Positions 1 to 8,970 of a stretch of 20,113 nucleotides of DNA are shown here, in pieces (the first letter of the stretch is position 1; each line of letters starts with the position of its first letter). Location of the stretch: NCBI GenBank assembly GCA_003427395.1, contig BFEA01000090.1, positions 44,816-64,928 on the forward strand, in the 5' to 3' direction. Source of the DNA: Chara braunii. Its lineage: Eukaryota > Streptophyta > Charophyceae > Charales > Characeae. The position numbers and the translations under genes are program-made. The notes under the pieces are model-generated. The model saw only the letters and a list, made by a program, of their open reading frames with translations. It ran no database searches and was not told where the DNA came from.

Positions 1-672
1 AAGATTGGAGGGTTCGGTTGCCATGTTTGATTGGGGTTTCTTCTGTTTCTTTTGTTTTTGATCGAGGAGGCCTGAACAAGTCCATAAGATTGGACGGCTC
101 AGCCCCTTCCTATTTCATTCTGAGGGAGTAATTCTCGTTGGGGGCAAGGCATGTCCATAACTTGAAGATTGAACGACTTTGGACTCATGCCGCACACAAC
201 TGGATCAGAGAGAAATAAACCTGGAAGAGGACCAGATATGTTCCATAAAATTGGACGGTCTGGCCCAAAGCCTCGCACATGTTGGAACCCAAAATGTTAA
301 ATTTTCGCTATATTTTATATTATCTTATTTATAAACAGGCTAGCCAAGCACGGGTTCCATAAGATTGGACGGTTAGGCTATAGCTTATCATGAAACGAAG
401 AGAGTATAACTAAGAGTATAATAGAAGGTAACCCTGGGCAGGCTGGGCCTTGTTCTAAGATGAAGGGCTGAGTCCTATGTCCAGCTTTTGAACACCAAGC
501 TTAGAGAGGTATATATAATTTGGATATTAAACAGTTCGGGGCGGCTGAGCCTTGTTCTAAGATGAACGGCTTAGTCATATGCCCAAAGGGAAGACAGAAG
601 TAGTTGTGCAACCTTTTCGTGTGTACTCAATGGCTGAGTCAGGCAGGTTCCATAAGATTGGACGACTTGACT
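1..672 (+). repeat. Stem-loop array in U3, left LTR (8 units, first one cut)
   Basis: Units with a loop core close to CCATAAGATTGGACG recur about every 70-100 bp (near 1, 81, 154, 242, 356, 453, 555 and 649). Each is flanked by arms that differ between units but pair with each other. Examples are 543-551 with 568-576 (nine contiguous pairs, two of them G-T), 441-449 with 466-474 (eight of nine), 637-643 with 666-672 (seven, one G-T), 232-236 with 259-263 (five) and 341-345 with 376-380 (five). The units near 453 and 555 have a changed core, with GTTC and GAAC around TAAGAT. The array lies upstream of the TATA box, hence in U3. Confidence 0.85.
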
Positions 673-959
673 TTATGCCCTGTGTAAGTTGGGTATAAGG
701 GAATAAAGCATCGAGAGATTACGAACTATTGTTTGCAAAGTTTGACTTGGGGTAGCGAGAGTACTTACTTTTGTGGTTTAGCCTGCATGAGACTGAGTGA
801 GGCTACTACTTGGTTTGAGTGTCAGGTTGACAGGTAGTTGCTTTAGAGACTCGCCTCGTGCTAGAGCGATAGGAGTTGGTTCAATTTCTGCATTTGCTGA
901 GCTAAGTTTATTTTACTTAGATCCGTTCTCGCATTTTTTGGGATCATTTGTTATACTTG

Positions 960-1290
960 GCTTTGTATAAATTTTGGTAAGCTACTTTCTCTATGGGAAG
1001 CGCTGCCGAAATTTTTGCAAATCCAAGAAGTTAGTCAGATTTTTGACTTGTCAAAATTCAACCTGTCTAAAGTTTATATATGACTTAGTAAAAATATGGA
1101 AAGTCTCATTTTCTAAAGGGAGTGCTGCCCAAATTTTTGCTAAATCAGGGAGTTAGACAAAATTGGACTTTGGAAAGTCAAAGACTATATATGTTTTCAT
1201 ATTCGGGTTGATACAAATTTTAAAAAGGCACTTTTTCTGCGGGAAGCGCTGTCGAAATTTTCTTAGTTTAAAGGAGATAGATTATATTCT
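960..1290 (+). repeat. 123-bp tandem triplicate in left LTR
   Basis: Three diverged copies of a 123-bp unit. The conserved core reads GGGAAGCGCTGCCGAAATTT in the first, with GGG at 995, 1118 and 1241. Each core follows a T-rich CTTTCT/TTTTCT stretch and the first and third contain the palindrome AGCGCT. The short reading frame at 974-1156 only reflects this repeat. Confidence 0.8.
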
Positions 1291-1341
1291 AACAGGTGGC
1301 GATTCTGGCGATCCACCCTGAGTAGGGGAGATCCTGCCGTT

Positions 1342-1380
1342 AGTCTACCTTTGCTTTGGGCACTGGCTTAGAGGTAGACT
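1342..1380 (+). repeat. Perfect 9-bp inverted repeat in LTR
   Basis: AGTCTACCT (1342-1350) pairs with AGGTAGACT (1372-1380) across a 21-base loop. Both arms are conserved in the right LTR (12720-12728 and 12749-12757), although the loop there is one base shorter. Confidence 0.6.
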
Positions 1381-1526
1381 TAGACTTGGTTGGTGGATAA
1401 CTTTCAGTGAGAATGTGTTATAGAGGTTCATCCCCCATATGATGATGTTTTAGTTTGGGGATTGATCTGTCTTGTATTACAGGTCCTCTTGATGGTATTG
1501 ATTCAGGATTTGGACTAGGTTCAACT

Positions 1527-1565
1527 TGATCCAACGAGGATCATCTTCTGTTATCACTGATAACA
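1527..1565 (+). repeat. Two adjacent inverted repeats in LTR
   Basis: TGATCC (1527-1532) pairs with GGATCA (1538-1543). Six bases later TGTTATCA (1549-1556) pairs with TGATAACA (1558-1565) around a single base. Both recur in the right LTR; the second is at 12926-12942. The 17-bp near-perfect palindrome looks like a dimeric protein-binding site. Confidence 0.55.
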
Positions 1566-1932
1566 GGTCGGTTGCCGATTCGTCGGTTTACGATTTAACT
1601 CCAATTCACTTCTGTCACTAAACCTAAAGGCTTTAGCCTTGTGATTGAACTGTTTTGTTGTGTTTTCACCCAGACTTTATTGAATGGCCATCCAACAAAA
1701 GTACTGAGTATTTATTTAAGAGTTGCACGAGTGAGGCTTGTCTGGCTAAAGCGAGGGGTATGAGTGCAAGGAATTGTTGAAGTTGACCCCGTGTAGTGCG
1801 TGGACTTTTGATTGAATCTTTGATGTGATTGCAGGTATGGTTGTGGTTCGGTTTCTGGATGTGACTGCCTGCGATTATATACATATATGGCTGAGAGGAG
1901 CCCCACTGTGACTGTGAGAAGTGATCGTCCTA

Positions 1933-1940
1933 TATAAATA
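1933..1940 (+). promoter_or_regulatory. LTR TATA box (left copy)
   Basis: TATAAATA sits inside CCTATATAAATAAG and matches the plant TATA consensus. It is conserved in the right LTR. It would place the transcription start about 30 bp downstream, near 1965-1975, making 1 to about 1965 the U3 region and the GC-rich remainder R/U5. A TA-rich stretch at 1948-1960 makes the exact start uncertain. Confidence 0.6.
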
Positions 1941-2293
1941 AGCCTTGTATATATATACTTACGTGCGCCTTGGGTATGCGCGCAGTTTATTGTGATTGTG
2001 CGTAAGGGTCAGCCAGATTATGGTTTGAGAGAAAAAGGGAGATCCCCTTTTATCCTTTGCTTCTTAGAGATTTTTATAGTCGGATGTTGGTCCTGGGCCG
2101 GGATTCAAGGTCCTTGTCCAGGACATCCCAAGCCCTAGACTCTGCAGAGAAGGAATCTGCCCCCGTGCAGAGCCTATTTGCCTTGCCTACCGAGACGCTC
2201 AGACCAAAGGTCGGAGGTCTCGCGGCGGCTGCACGACTATTCCTTCAGCCGTGCAATGTCGTGAAGGATTAGACCCTCACGACACTTCGAGTC

Positions 2294-2309
2294 TGACACT
2301 TGAGTGTCA
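2294..2309 (+). repeat. Perfect inverted repeat in R/U5
   Basis: TGACACTTGAGTGTCA consists of two 7-bp arms around TG and is unchanged in the right LTR (13671-13686). It lies shortly after a weaker inverted repeat (TCGTGA at 2259-2264 with TCACGA at 2277-2282). In the transcript the two would form consecutive hairpins in the leader. Confidence 0.55.
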
Positions 2310-2348
2310 TAAGCGGTACTCGGATCCACGAGGGACCGCTTGATTATG

Positions 2349-2596
2349 GGCACTACATAGTACGCCATCATTGCGACTGCTTGTGCACGTCTGCATTGCG
2401 AGTCGATATGAGATAGCCCTGCGTCCGCGCGGTTTTAAACTAAGTCTCGCGCGCTATTCGATTTCCGCATCGGAAAGTTATGGGATGGCTACCAAGGGGA
2501 TAAGAACGTTGTCGAGTTGTTTGTGTTGCGTCGTTTCGTGTATGTGTGTTTTATTTTTTTTGTTCGTGAAGTGGTGTGCGCGTGGTGTGTGGGATG
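2349..2596 (+). other. 248-bp segment present only in the left LTR
   Basis: The left LTR reads through 2349-2596, while the right LTR jumps at 13725/13726 from ..TTATG to CGTCC... The segment is bordered by ATG on both sides (2346-2348 and 2594-2596) and the right LTR keeps one ATG. This is the signature of a deletion between short direct repeats in the right copy, although an insertion in the left copy is formally possible. No coding signal is evident in it. Confidence 0.85.
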
Positions 2597-3021
2597 CGTC
2601 CTAGTCGACCGACGACGAGTCGCGCTTGGGACCTCAACCCCCCAAGATGTCGGTTCGTGTGCGGGTCCGATAGGCGTATTACCGCGCGTACCCTCTATGC
2701 TACAGCGAACGAGAAACGCCCTCGGCTGGTCTACCTCTGCGATTGCAACCGAGTAGCTTTCGTACTGTGGACTGGTAGCTCGACGGGGATACACGCACCG
2801 AAGGGAGGTGACAACTCCCGTAAGGTGGAGGTAAGTTGTGCCTCGCGTAGGCCCTATCATGTCGTAGGGGCTCGCGAGAGGTATGGCTGGCGCACTCGGC
2901 CGGAGCGGCCTAAGGAAACTCCTTTTGTGTGTTTGCGGCAAGGTTGGTCCAACTCCTGCGTGACGAGGCCGAGAGGGTCCCGCACTGCCGCGTGCGGTGC
3001 CGGACCGATTCGCCCGACAGG

Positions 3022-3039
3022 TGGCGCCGTTGCCGGGGA
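3022..3039 (+). promoter_or_regulatory. Primer binding site complementary to tRNA-Asp
   Basis: TGGCGCCGTTGCCGGGGA is the exact complement of the 3' end of plant tRNA-Asp, including the CCA tail, over 18 bases. It starts three bases after the end of LTR similarity, which is the normal place for priming minus-strand DNA synthesis. It also fixes the element's orientation as plus strand. Confidence 0.93.
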
Positions 3040-4202
3040 TAACAGTCGCCTACCGTTGTCCCTGGTGGAACGACATCCGGGTACGGGAGTGTGAGAACTA
3101 GGCAAAACGAGAGGTCTTTGTTGAGCTGTTATGGTTGATCGATTGAAGGTGTTGAATAGAAAGCGAGTGAGGGATTGATTGTGTGAGTGGGTTCTGGTTC
3201 GGTGCAATAAGGGTGGCGCGATAGGGATAAGCTTTGACTATGTGCCCACGTACGTTGACTTTGCCTGTACGTACCTTGACTATGCACTTGCGTACTCTGA
3301 CTAGTAGGATGGTAGTTGGAGTTGATACCTCTTCTGACCCCGATAGTTGATGGGTTTGGGCGATGATTGGTATGTTTGATACAACTAAGGTTGGATGAGG
3401 TGGTATCAACAGAGCTAGGTGTGGTGATTGTGGGAGTTGGCCGTGTAAGGTGCCCATAATGACTAAGGGAAGTTACCCGAGCGGTCAAAGGTGCAGTATA
3501 GCACTTTGGCTTTAGGGCGAGGCATGGAGTGAGTAAAGGAAGCCTATCACGTTATAAGTCATCAAGGCTCTTCGAGGAGAGTTAGGCGGAGGGTGTTGAG
3601 AGCCTGTATGAGTATGGGTTGGGACCCTTGAGTCTGGGCTCTAAGAAGTTGCTCGAGTTGTATAAGTTATGGAAGTCCGAGGTCTGTCTCGCGTGGTACA
3701 TTTGAGATTAGGCGTATAAGGTAGTAAAGAGAAGCAGTGAGCACTGTGTTAAGGCCTCAATAAAAAGGACTATAGGGAGTAGTGAAACTTCATGACGTAT
3801 GTTTCTAAAAAGGAAATATATGACCCTAAGAGGTAGTCAGAGTAACAATGAAGAGGCTAATACCTAGACTATTTTATTTACCCTTGAAGGGGTAGTGGGT
3901 TGTAATTGATGACGGACCTTCGCTTGAACCTTCCCAGGTTTGGACCTTCCGCGTGAATCTATAGGGTTGGAGCTAAGAACTTGAGACTATTCTTGTCTAA
4001 GGGCACTTCCCTTGAGTTATATATTGAACCCACCTGTATATGCCAGATTTTTCCTGAGTAAGTCTGCCTAACGCCTATTTATGTGAGGCTATGGGCTTGA
4101 TGATTATACTTCCTTTAATATTTATCCTTGTCAGCAATATTTATATGAGCTACGTATCTGAAGTATGTATTTGAACAATTTAGTCTGCCCGGATTTATAT
4201 GA
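3040..4202 (+). other. Untranslated leader between PBS and first ORF
   Basis: No gene recognised. The stretch has stops in all frames and moderate GC near the PBS that falls toward 4200. The only structure I see is a short 21-bp tandem repeat at 3234-3297. Reading frames on the minus strand over 3098-3488 look like low-complexity shadows. Confidence 0.6.
3234..3297 (+). repeat. 21-bp tandem repeat, three copies
   Basis: Three consecutive copies start with TTGACT (3234, 3255, 3276) and contain CGTAC near their ends. A fourth, partial CTGACTAG follows. The 21-bp unit keeps frame and would encode LT-x4-RT-like heptads, but no start codon precedes it, so a coding role is unsupported. Confidence 0.7.
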
Positions 4203-5046
4203 TTGTCCCAAAGTCCAATTATCGACTTACGACTGCCTGTTAAGTCTATGTGTTTTGGTTGCTCCTTAAAAAGGGGTAGGGATGTTGGAATGCAACGTCA
4301 GTCGATAACGGAAGGCGTATGCTGGACGTTTTTTGTGATGGGCAGAACCCAGACGAAGCAAAGGCAACTCATGATGCCTTATGCACGGGAAGATCCGTGT
4401 ATGCTCATGCCAACTGAGAAAGAGGGAGGGCTCGAGGTGTCTTTGCCCAGGCGGGTCAGAGCAGGAGAGTACCTCTCTTCATGGTGGGGCATGTTGATGG
4501 GCGCGGACACCTTTGTCTGGATTGAGTCGGGGTTTGATGATGAGCGGGAATGCGCAATTGTAAGGGTGACCCTGTACGCCTCTGCCGCCTTTTGGATCGA
4601 GCATGTGATATAGTTGGCGCTTGGGCATGGAAGCCTGCTTGCTAAGCCTCTGAGGGTAGCCGAGGCAGCTGCAACAAAGTGGGGGAGGGAAATGTCCCGT
4701 GATGGGGAAGAGCGAGTACTAACCCGCGTAAGGGTCAAACGCGCTAGAAAATTCGGGCTTCCCTCTGCTCCGCTACGAGTACCTGCCGGAGTTTCTGATA
4801 GAGAAGAGTTTTGGTGGGCAGGCGAGGGTAGAGGCGCCAGCTGAAGCTGCTCTAAGGGCGCGAGATAGGGAGTATGGGCGATACACATGTGAACTGATAT
4901 ATGGTCTATACCTAGACCTGAGATTCTTGCCCTCTAGTCAGGGGTTCAGGAACATGGCCAATACACTGGACGTATACGCCTCGTCTCATGACCCGAATGA
5001 GGGAAATGTAGACTGGGAGGAGATTCGGGCAGTAGTGGGTCGATAG
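4203..5046 (+). pseudogene. Unidentified pre-gag ORF, interrupted
   Basis: I do not recognise this protein. One frame is open from 4203 to 4844 except for an amber codon at 4611-4613; the first ATG in it is at 4248. A second frame is open from 4732 to 5046, and its translation looks more protein-like from about 4755 on (aromatic and acidic residues mixed, for example RYEYLPEFLIEKSFGG and YGLYLDLRFLPSSQGF). A frameshift around 4740-4760 would join the two into one ~280-codon product. An extra ORF before gag is known in some plant Tat-lineage elements (Ogre ORF1), but I see no motif that supports homology. It could instead be an N-terminal extension of Gag or a captured host fragment. Confidence 0.4.
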
Positions 5047-5127
5047 GGGATGTTGTCCTCTTCTACTAAATGCGTTTCTTTTGACTTGGCCGGAGTCGTT
5101 TCTCTGCCCATTATCGTAGTTATGAAG

Positions 5128-5273
5128 GTAAGCGTTAGGGTAACTAGGGGTTGAGGCCTGATCACATGAGTAAAGGTGTAGATAGCAGAATTTAAGTGTT
5201 AGCAGTCTGCCCTTGCCTGCCTGAGCTTACTTAAATCACTGTTTGATGGTTTATTGTCTGCTGTGCGTATCAG
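5128..5273 (+). other. Possible spliceosomal intron before gag
   Basis: A good donor (AAG followed by GTAAGC at 5128) and an acceptor (GCGTATCAG ending at 5273, after a T-rich stretch) bound 146 bp. Removing it would join the frame that opens after the stop at 5044-5046 in phase to the gag frame, a few codons before the gag ATG at 5289. This is inferred from splice consensus and frame only. The pyrimidine tract is interrupted and no branch point is certain. Confidence 0.3.
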
Positions 5274-5288
5274 GCTGCTGTCAGCATC

Positions 5289-6803
5289 ATGGCGGGAGAA
5301 AGCGGTTTCGCCAAGATCTTGCTTTGGAGGAATTCGTGTCTTTTGAAGGTGTTGCTGCACGAAGGGTTGCAGGCGTCAATGCCCCCAGATCTCCGCGCCC
5401 TGCTGTTCCAAGGAAGGAACCTGTCTAGCTTTCTGCGTGACTTTCAGGATTTTAGCCTTACGAAGATGTGGGACGAGAAGACGATGTGGTACATGCTCCC
5501 CGTGTTCGTTTGTGAAGGACTAAGTGAGGAGGTGTACACCCTCATGTTGAAGTCGCAAACCTAGGATGAGCTCGAAGCTTCTCTGAAGTTGAGGTTCCCA
5601 GAGGATGGGGTGGAATGCAGGCTTGGTAAGGACCCTGAGCAGCCAGCCGAGGCCGCGTCAACGCTAGGAGAGCTGAGTGGTATACAGAGGCAAGTTGGGA
5701 TGCTGGAAGAGAGGTTGGTGCGGTTGGAAGAAGCCAGGCATGGCGAGAGGAAGACCTTCGAAGGAGCATCTAACGGACTGGCTGGGCAGGGTGAGGCGGA
5801 GGTAAGGGAGGATCATCAGGAGTTATTCCTCCACAAGAAGACCCCGAGAGGGCAAGTTTGCGCCCTAGAAAGAGATGAAGGTGAGGGGGTCATTGAGATT
5901 AAGGAGGAGCGAGAATCTAGTATGACCCTACCCGTTATTGCGCCGGAGCCGAAGGGAGGGCCCATTGGCGGAGAGGCACCGTCGGCTGCGGGTCGGGAGA
6001 GGCAAAGGAGTAAGTGGTGGCCAGAGCATTGGGCAGAAGTGGTATGTGATCGTTTGGGAAAGATTGGTCGCACCCCTCAAGGAGGCAAGGAAAAGGGGGT
6101 GATGGGTGAAGAAGGGGAGCCTGAACCTCCCAAGTTAACGAAGGCTCAGCGGAAGGCAAGGAATCGGGCCCAGGAAGGCCAGGGTGCCAAAAAGGGGCAG
6201 TGCTCAGGACAGGTGGGGGCCACACCGCAAGAGGTGGAAGGTAGAGTGGCACAAGCGAGATCCCCGTCGGTTGAGCATGCGCCATATGGGCAGCAGGAAC
6301 CATGCGGTCAAGTAGAGCCAAGACATATGTATAATCCATATGTGCCCTGGGTACAAGGCATTTGGCAGGGCCCACAAATGAATATGATGCCACCCAGGCC
6401 TCCTGCAATCCAGTTTCAGCCAGCCTTGTGTATGAGACCATTGCAGCCGCCGATACCACAAGGGGCACAAGGCCAAGTGGCCGGTGGAAGGGGTCAAAAG
6501 CGAAAGGCTGAAAGGGGGTGTAGGGATGAGGGGCACGAGAAAGGGAAATGTGGTGGCGGCAAGGGTGGCTCTGGTGGGAAGAAAGCGGGTTGGGGAAAGG
6601 ACGCTTGTAGACATTGTGCCAAGGAAGGGCACATAATAAAGTTTTGTCGGGATCGAAGGGCCGATGAGGCAAGCGGTCTAATAAGGACTTACATTGAGGG
6701 AAATGTTTTCGACAGGACGGGGGAGTACATCGACCCAACCATCCCAGGGGGAACACGGAAGGAGGCCTTGCGACTAGACGGGGCATCGAGCACTGCCTCA
6801 TGA
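5289..6803 (+). pseudogene. gag: Retrotransposon Gag with CCHC zinc knuckle, amber-interrupted
   Basis: Gag forms the particle that packages the element RNA. The ATG at 5289 opens a frame of 504 codons plus stop, broken once by TAG at 5562-5564 (codon 92); the frame continues past it to TGA at 6801-6803. Residues ~30-110 have the usual capsid pattern (FQG..LSSFLRDF, then W..L..F-like spacing). A short heptad-rich stretch follows at ~130-160, then a charged region, a proline/glutamine-rich section (~330-400) and a basic stretch. The zinc knuckle C-x2-C-x4-H-x4-C lies at residues 440-453. No protease motif follows the knuckle. The single amber could be a mutation or a read-through site; the rest of the frame is clean. 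Identification as Gag is firm; the family is not. Confidence 0.8.
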
Positions 6804-7640
6804 ATATAGTCGTGAAGAGGAAGGGTTTGTGTGAGAAAGGCCTGGAAATTTAAGCAGACTGTAAATGCAAGCGAGGAATCCCAATCGTATAGCTGTTGTA
6901 GATAGGCACAGCGTGCAGAGGGAAGGGATTTTCGCAATAATGGTCCGGTAAGGTAGCTCGAGTTGTAGGCAGGAGGAACCCCAATAGAATAACTGTATAC
7001 ATGGGGTATGTTAGGTCTGCCTCACATCATGTTATTGGAATGTCTCCAGTAGATGGGGCAAGGATTGACCCTGAGAGCGTTGTTACGAAATAGGGATCTG
7101 TTCCATTAGGCCTATTGATCGAGAGAAGAAGATATGGGATCTACATCGTGCCTAGGCCTAGATAGACGCATAGGTGTGAGAGGTAGGAGACGTTGGGAAG
7201 AAACCTCAGCATGGGGGAGATAGGCCATCTAGCCTAGGGAAGAAGTTGCAGGACTGGTATATGGGCGACTCCTAGCCTTACTTTCTTTGGACATCTGGAT
7301 ATCTCCTGGATTACTTGGGTCCCTCGGATTGAGAAGTATGGCTGCGTCGTGATCAACTGTTTTAGCTATAGCTTGGTCATGAAGACCGCATTTGTTCTTG
7401 CATGATACCAGTGGCGACTTGAGTTGAGATTGTTCAACTCTGAGCGAATATATGTAATTCGAGACATTTGGCTCGCGCTTGAGTTGGGGTATTGTACCCC
7501 TGTGTATATATTGAGTTGAGGCCTTGTCTAAGACTGTCTTTTGTATATGACGATCACAATCGCTCTCACATGTGTGGACTTTATCCTGATGAATGGTGAT
7601 TTTGTGTGGATTTTGTGAGAATGAATGAATGTGAACTGTC
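6804..7640. other. Interior without recognisable genes
   Basis: This is where protease and pol would be expected. I find stops in all frames, no D-S/T-G protease triad and no reverse transcriptase or integrase motif. Composition is mixed, becoming T/G-rich near 7400-7620. Confidence 0.6.
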
Positions 7641-8970
7641 TACTCTCCGGTATACTCGTGCCATCTGCCCATGGGCGGGTGACAGCCAGGCGGCCGCGCG
7701 TACGGTTGTAGGCTGAAATGAGGCTCAGACCAATTTCCCTGGCCCTGAGCACAACGTCGTACCGCCTTATATGGCACTCCGCGGATATTAGTTTCAGGCT
7801 TTGGCTTAGCCCTATAGGTTACCGTGTCGGGCTACTGCCTCATCGGTTCAGGGATCGAGGCCAGCGGGCGTTGGCGCGGCAGCAGCGGAGCGTTATGGAG
7901 AAAACCGAGGGGTTGAGGGCCCGACGGGGCTATCCCCCTCTGGTTTTTGTTAACGGGCGTGGCAATGGGCCCGGTCTACGGGGTAGACGGAGTACTAGCA
8001 GTCCCCGCCCGTTGCCCAGGTTTGTGATTCTATCCTTGCTACCCCCCCCTTATTTATTGTTCTATTGTTATTCGCGGCCCCGTCTTGACTCGGGGCGCGG
8101 TACCGCAAATCGATTGCATAATCTTGGGGGCCGCGGGTGGGGTACCACCGCGGCCAGGTCCTTCGGGACATCCGATGGAATTGGGACGATACCGAAAAGA
8201 TGTGCGTGGTCACTGCGCAGGGGCGATGCGCAGAGATCCGGAATGAACTAGGACGAAAGGGTGTGTCGGGTGCAGACGGGGGTGGTAACCAGTGGAGTCG
8301 GGGTGCTTTTCGAGCCGGTACTGCGGGAGCTGCCGTGGGGATCGGTCGGCAAGTTGTGTGCAGGGGCAAAAAACCTATCGGGCCGACTGGTAGCCAGTTC
8401 CCGCAGAAGCTGGCTAGTGATTGTTGCCACCGCCAGGTCGAATGCCGTAGAGCCTGCGCTGTACAGTCGCTGCTGTCGGAAGCCGTGTTGACGGAGCTAC
8501 TGCCTGCACGGAGAAGGAAGGATTCGGCCGCATTATCGCGCCGGGTGCGTTCGGAGGCAGGGACGAGCGAGGTAGACTAGCGATGGGCACGGGGTGCCTG
8601 CGGAGTAAGGGACGGTAGTGGAGTGAGAGGGCCAGAGAGTAGAGAGTGGCGAGCGGCGAGCTGCGCTGAGTGGACGGCCGAACGCAGTTAGTGGGGGCGG
8701 GCGGTGGAAGAAGTGGGTGAGACGAATCGGGCGCAGTATTGTGTCATGGTGCATTCAGCGGAGTATCGGGAAGCGGGGGGGTGTAGATGAACGGGTGAAT
8801 TGGCACGGAGAGCTGTGGCAAGTGCATGGGGACGAGGGACTCGAAGATAGGCACCGGGCAACGCTGGGCAGCGATAAGCACACAGAGAAGCGGGTGACGG
8901 GCAATAGCCGAGCGGGTTGAGAGATGGTAGAAGCGGATGAACCCGGGCGCGTTTTCGCGCCGGATTCATT
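7640..8970. other. GC-rich, hairpin-dense block in element interior
   Basis: GC content rises sharply and long frames are open on both strands (for example 7718-8251 and 8137-8580, plus), but they overlap each other and show no domain, so I read them as a composition effect. Strong inverted repeats are frequent: 8129-8140 with 8145-8155 (eleven pairs with one bulge around GGTA), GTCTAC/GTAGAC at 7974-7988, TAGCCAG/CTGGCTA at 8391-8416 and GCCCCG/CGGGGC near 8080-8096. The block may be a structured RNA region or foreign DNA taken up by the element. Confidence 0.45.

Larger units (their letters stand above)
1..3018 (+). repeat. 5' LTR (left end cut by window)
   Basis: This segment aligns colinearly with 11379-14148, with scattered substitutions and one 248-bp difference (2349-2596, present only here). 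In order it holds the stem-loop array (1-672), a 123-bp triplicate (about 960-1290), several perfect inverted repeats, a TATA box (1933-1940) and a GC-rich R/U5-like part (about 2050-3018). Similarity to the right copy stops at CGCCCGAC (3011-3018), three bases before the PBS. An LTR normally ends in CA. The left copy could end with the A at 3019, but the right copy has G at the matching place, so the exact end is uncertain by a base or two. Confidence 0.92.

Noticed and set aside
1-680. CRISPR-like array, because of regularly spaced conserved motifs
   Set aside because: Spacing and sequence vary, the motif lies in a eukaryotic LTR, and the conserved part is the loop of an imperfect hairpin.
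1297-1330. TGGCGATTCTGGCGATCC inside the LTR as a second primer binding site
   Set aside because: It resembles the TGGCGACTCC primer sites of other plant elements only loosely, and it lies inside both LTRs rather than after one.
2489-3207. Long minus-strand frames at the end of the 5' LTR (150 and 116 residues)
   Set aside because: They cross the LTR/PBS boundary and the 248-bp indel. The equivalent region of the right LTR gives a different frame, so no conserved protein.
5935-6801. 288-residue minus-strand ORF
   Set aside because: It lies entirely opposite gag, which has a verified zinc knuckle; it is the shadow of that frame.
7718-8580. Overlapping plus-strand ORFs of 177 and 147 residues
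   Set aside because: They overlap each other in different frames within GC-rich DNA that also keeps the minus strand open. The translations are arginine/glycine-rich without any domain, so composition explains them.
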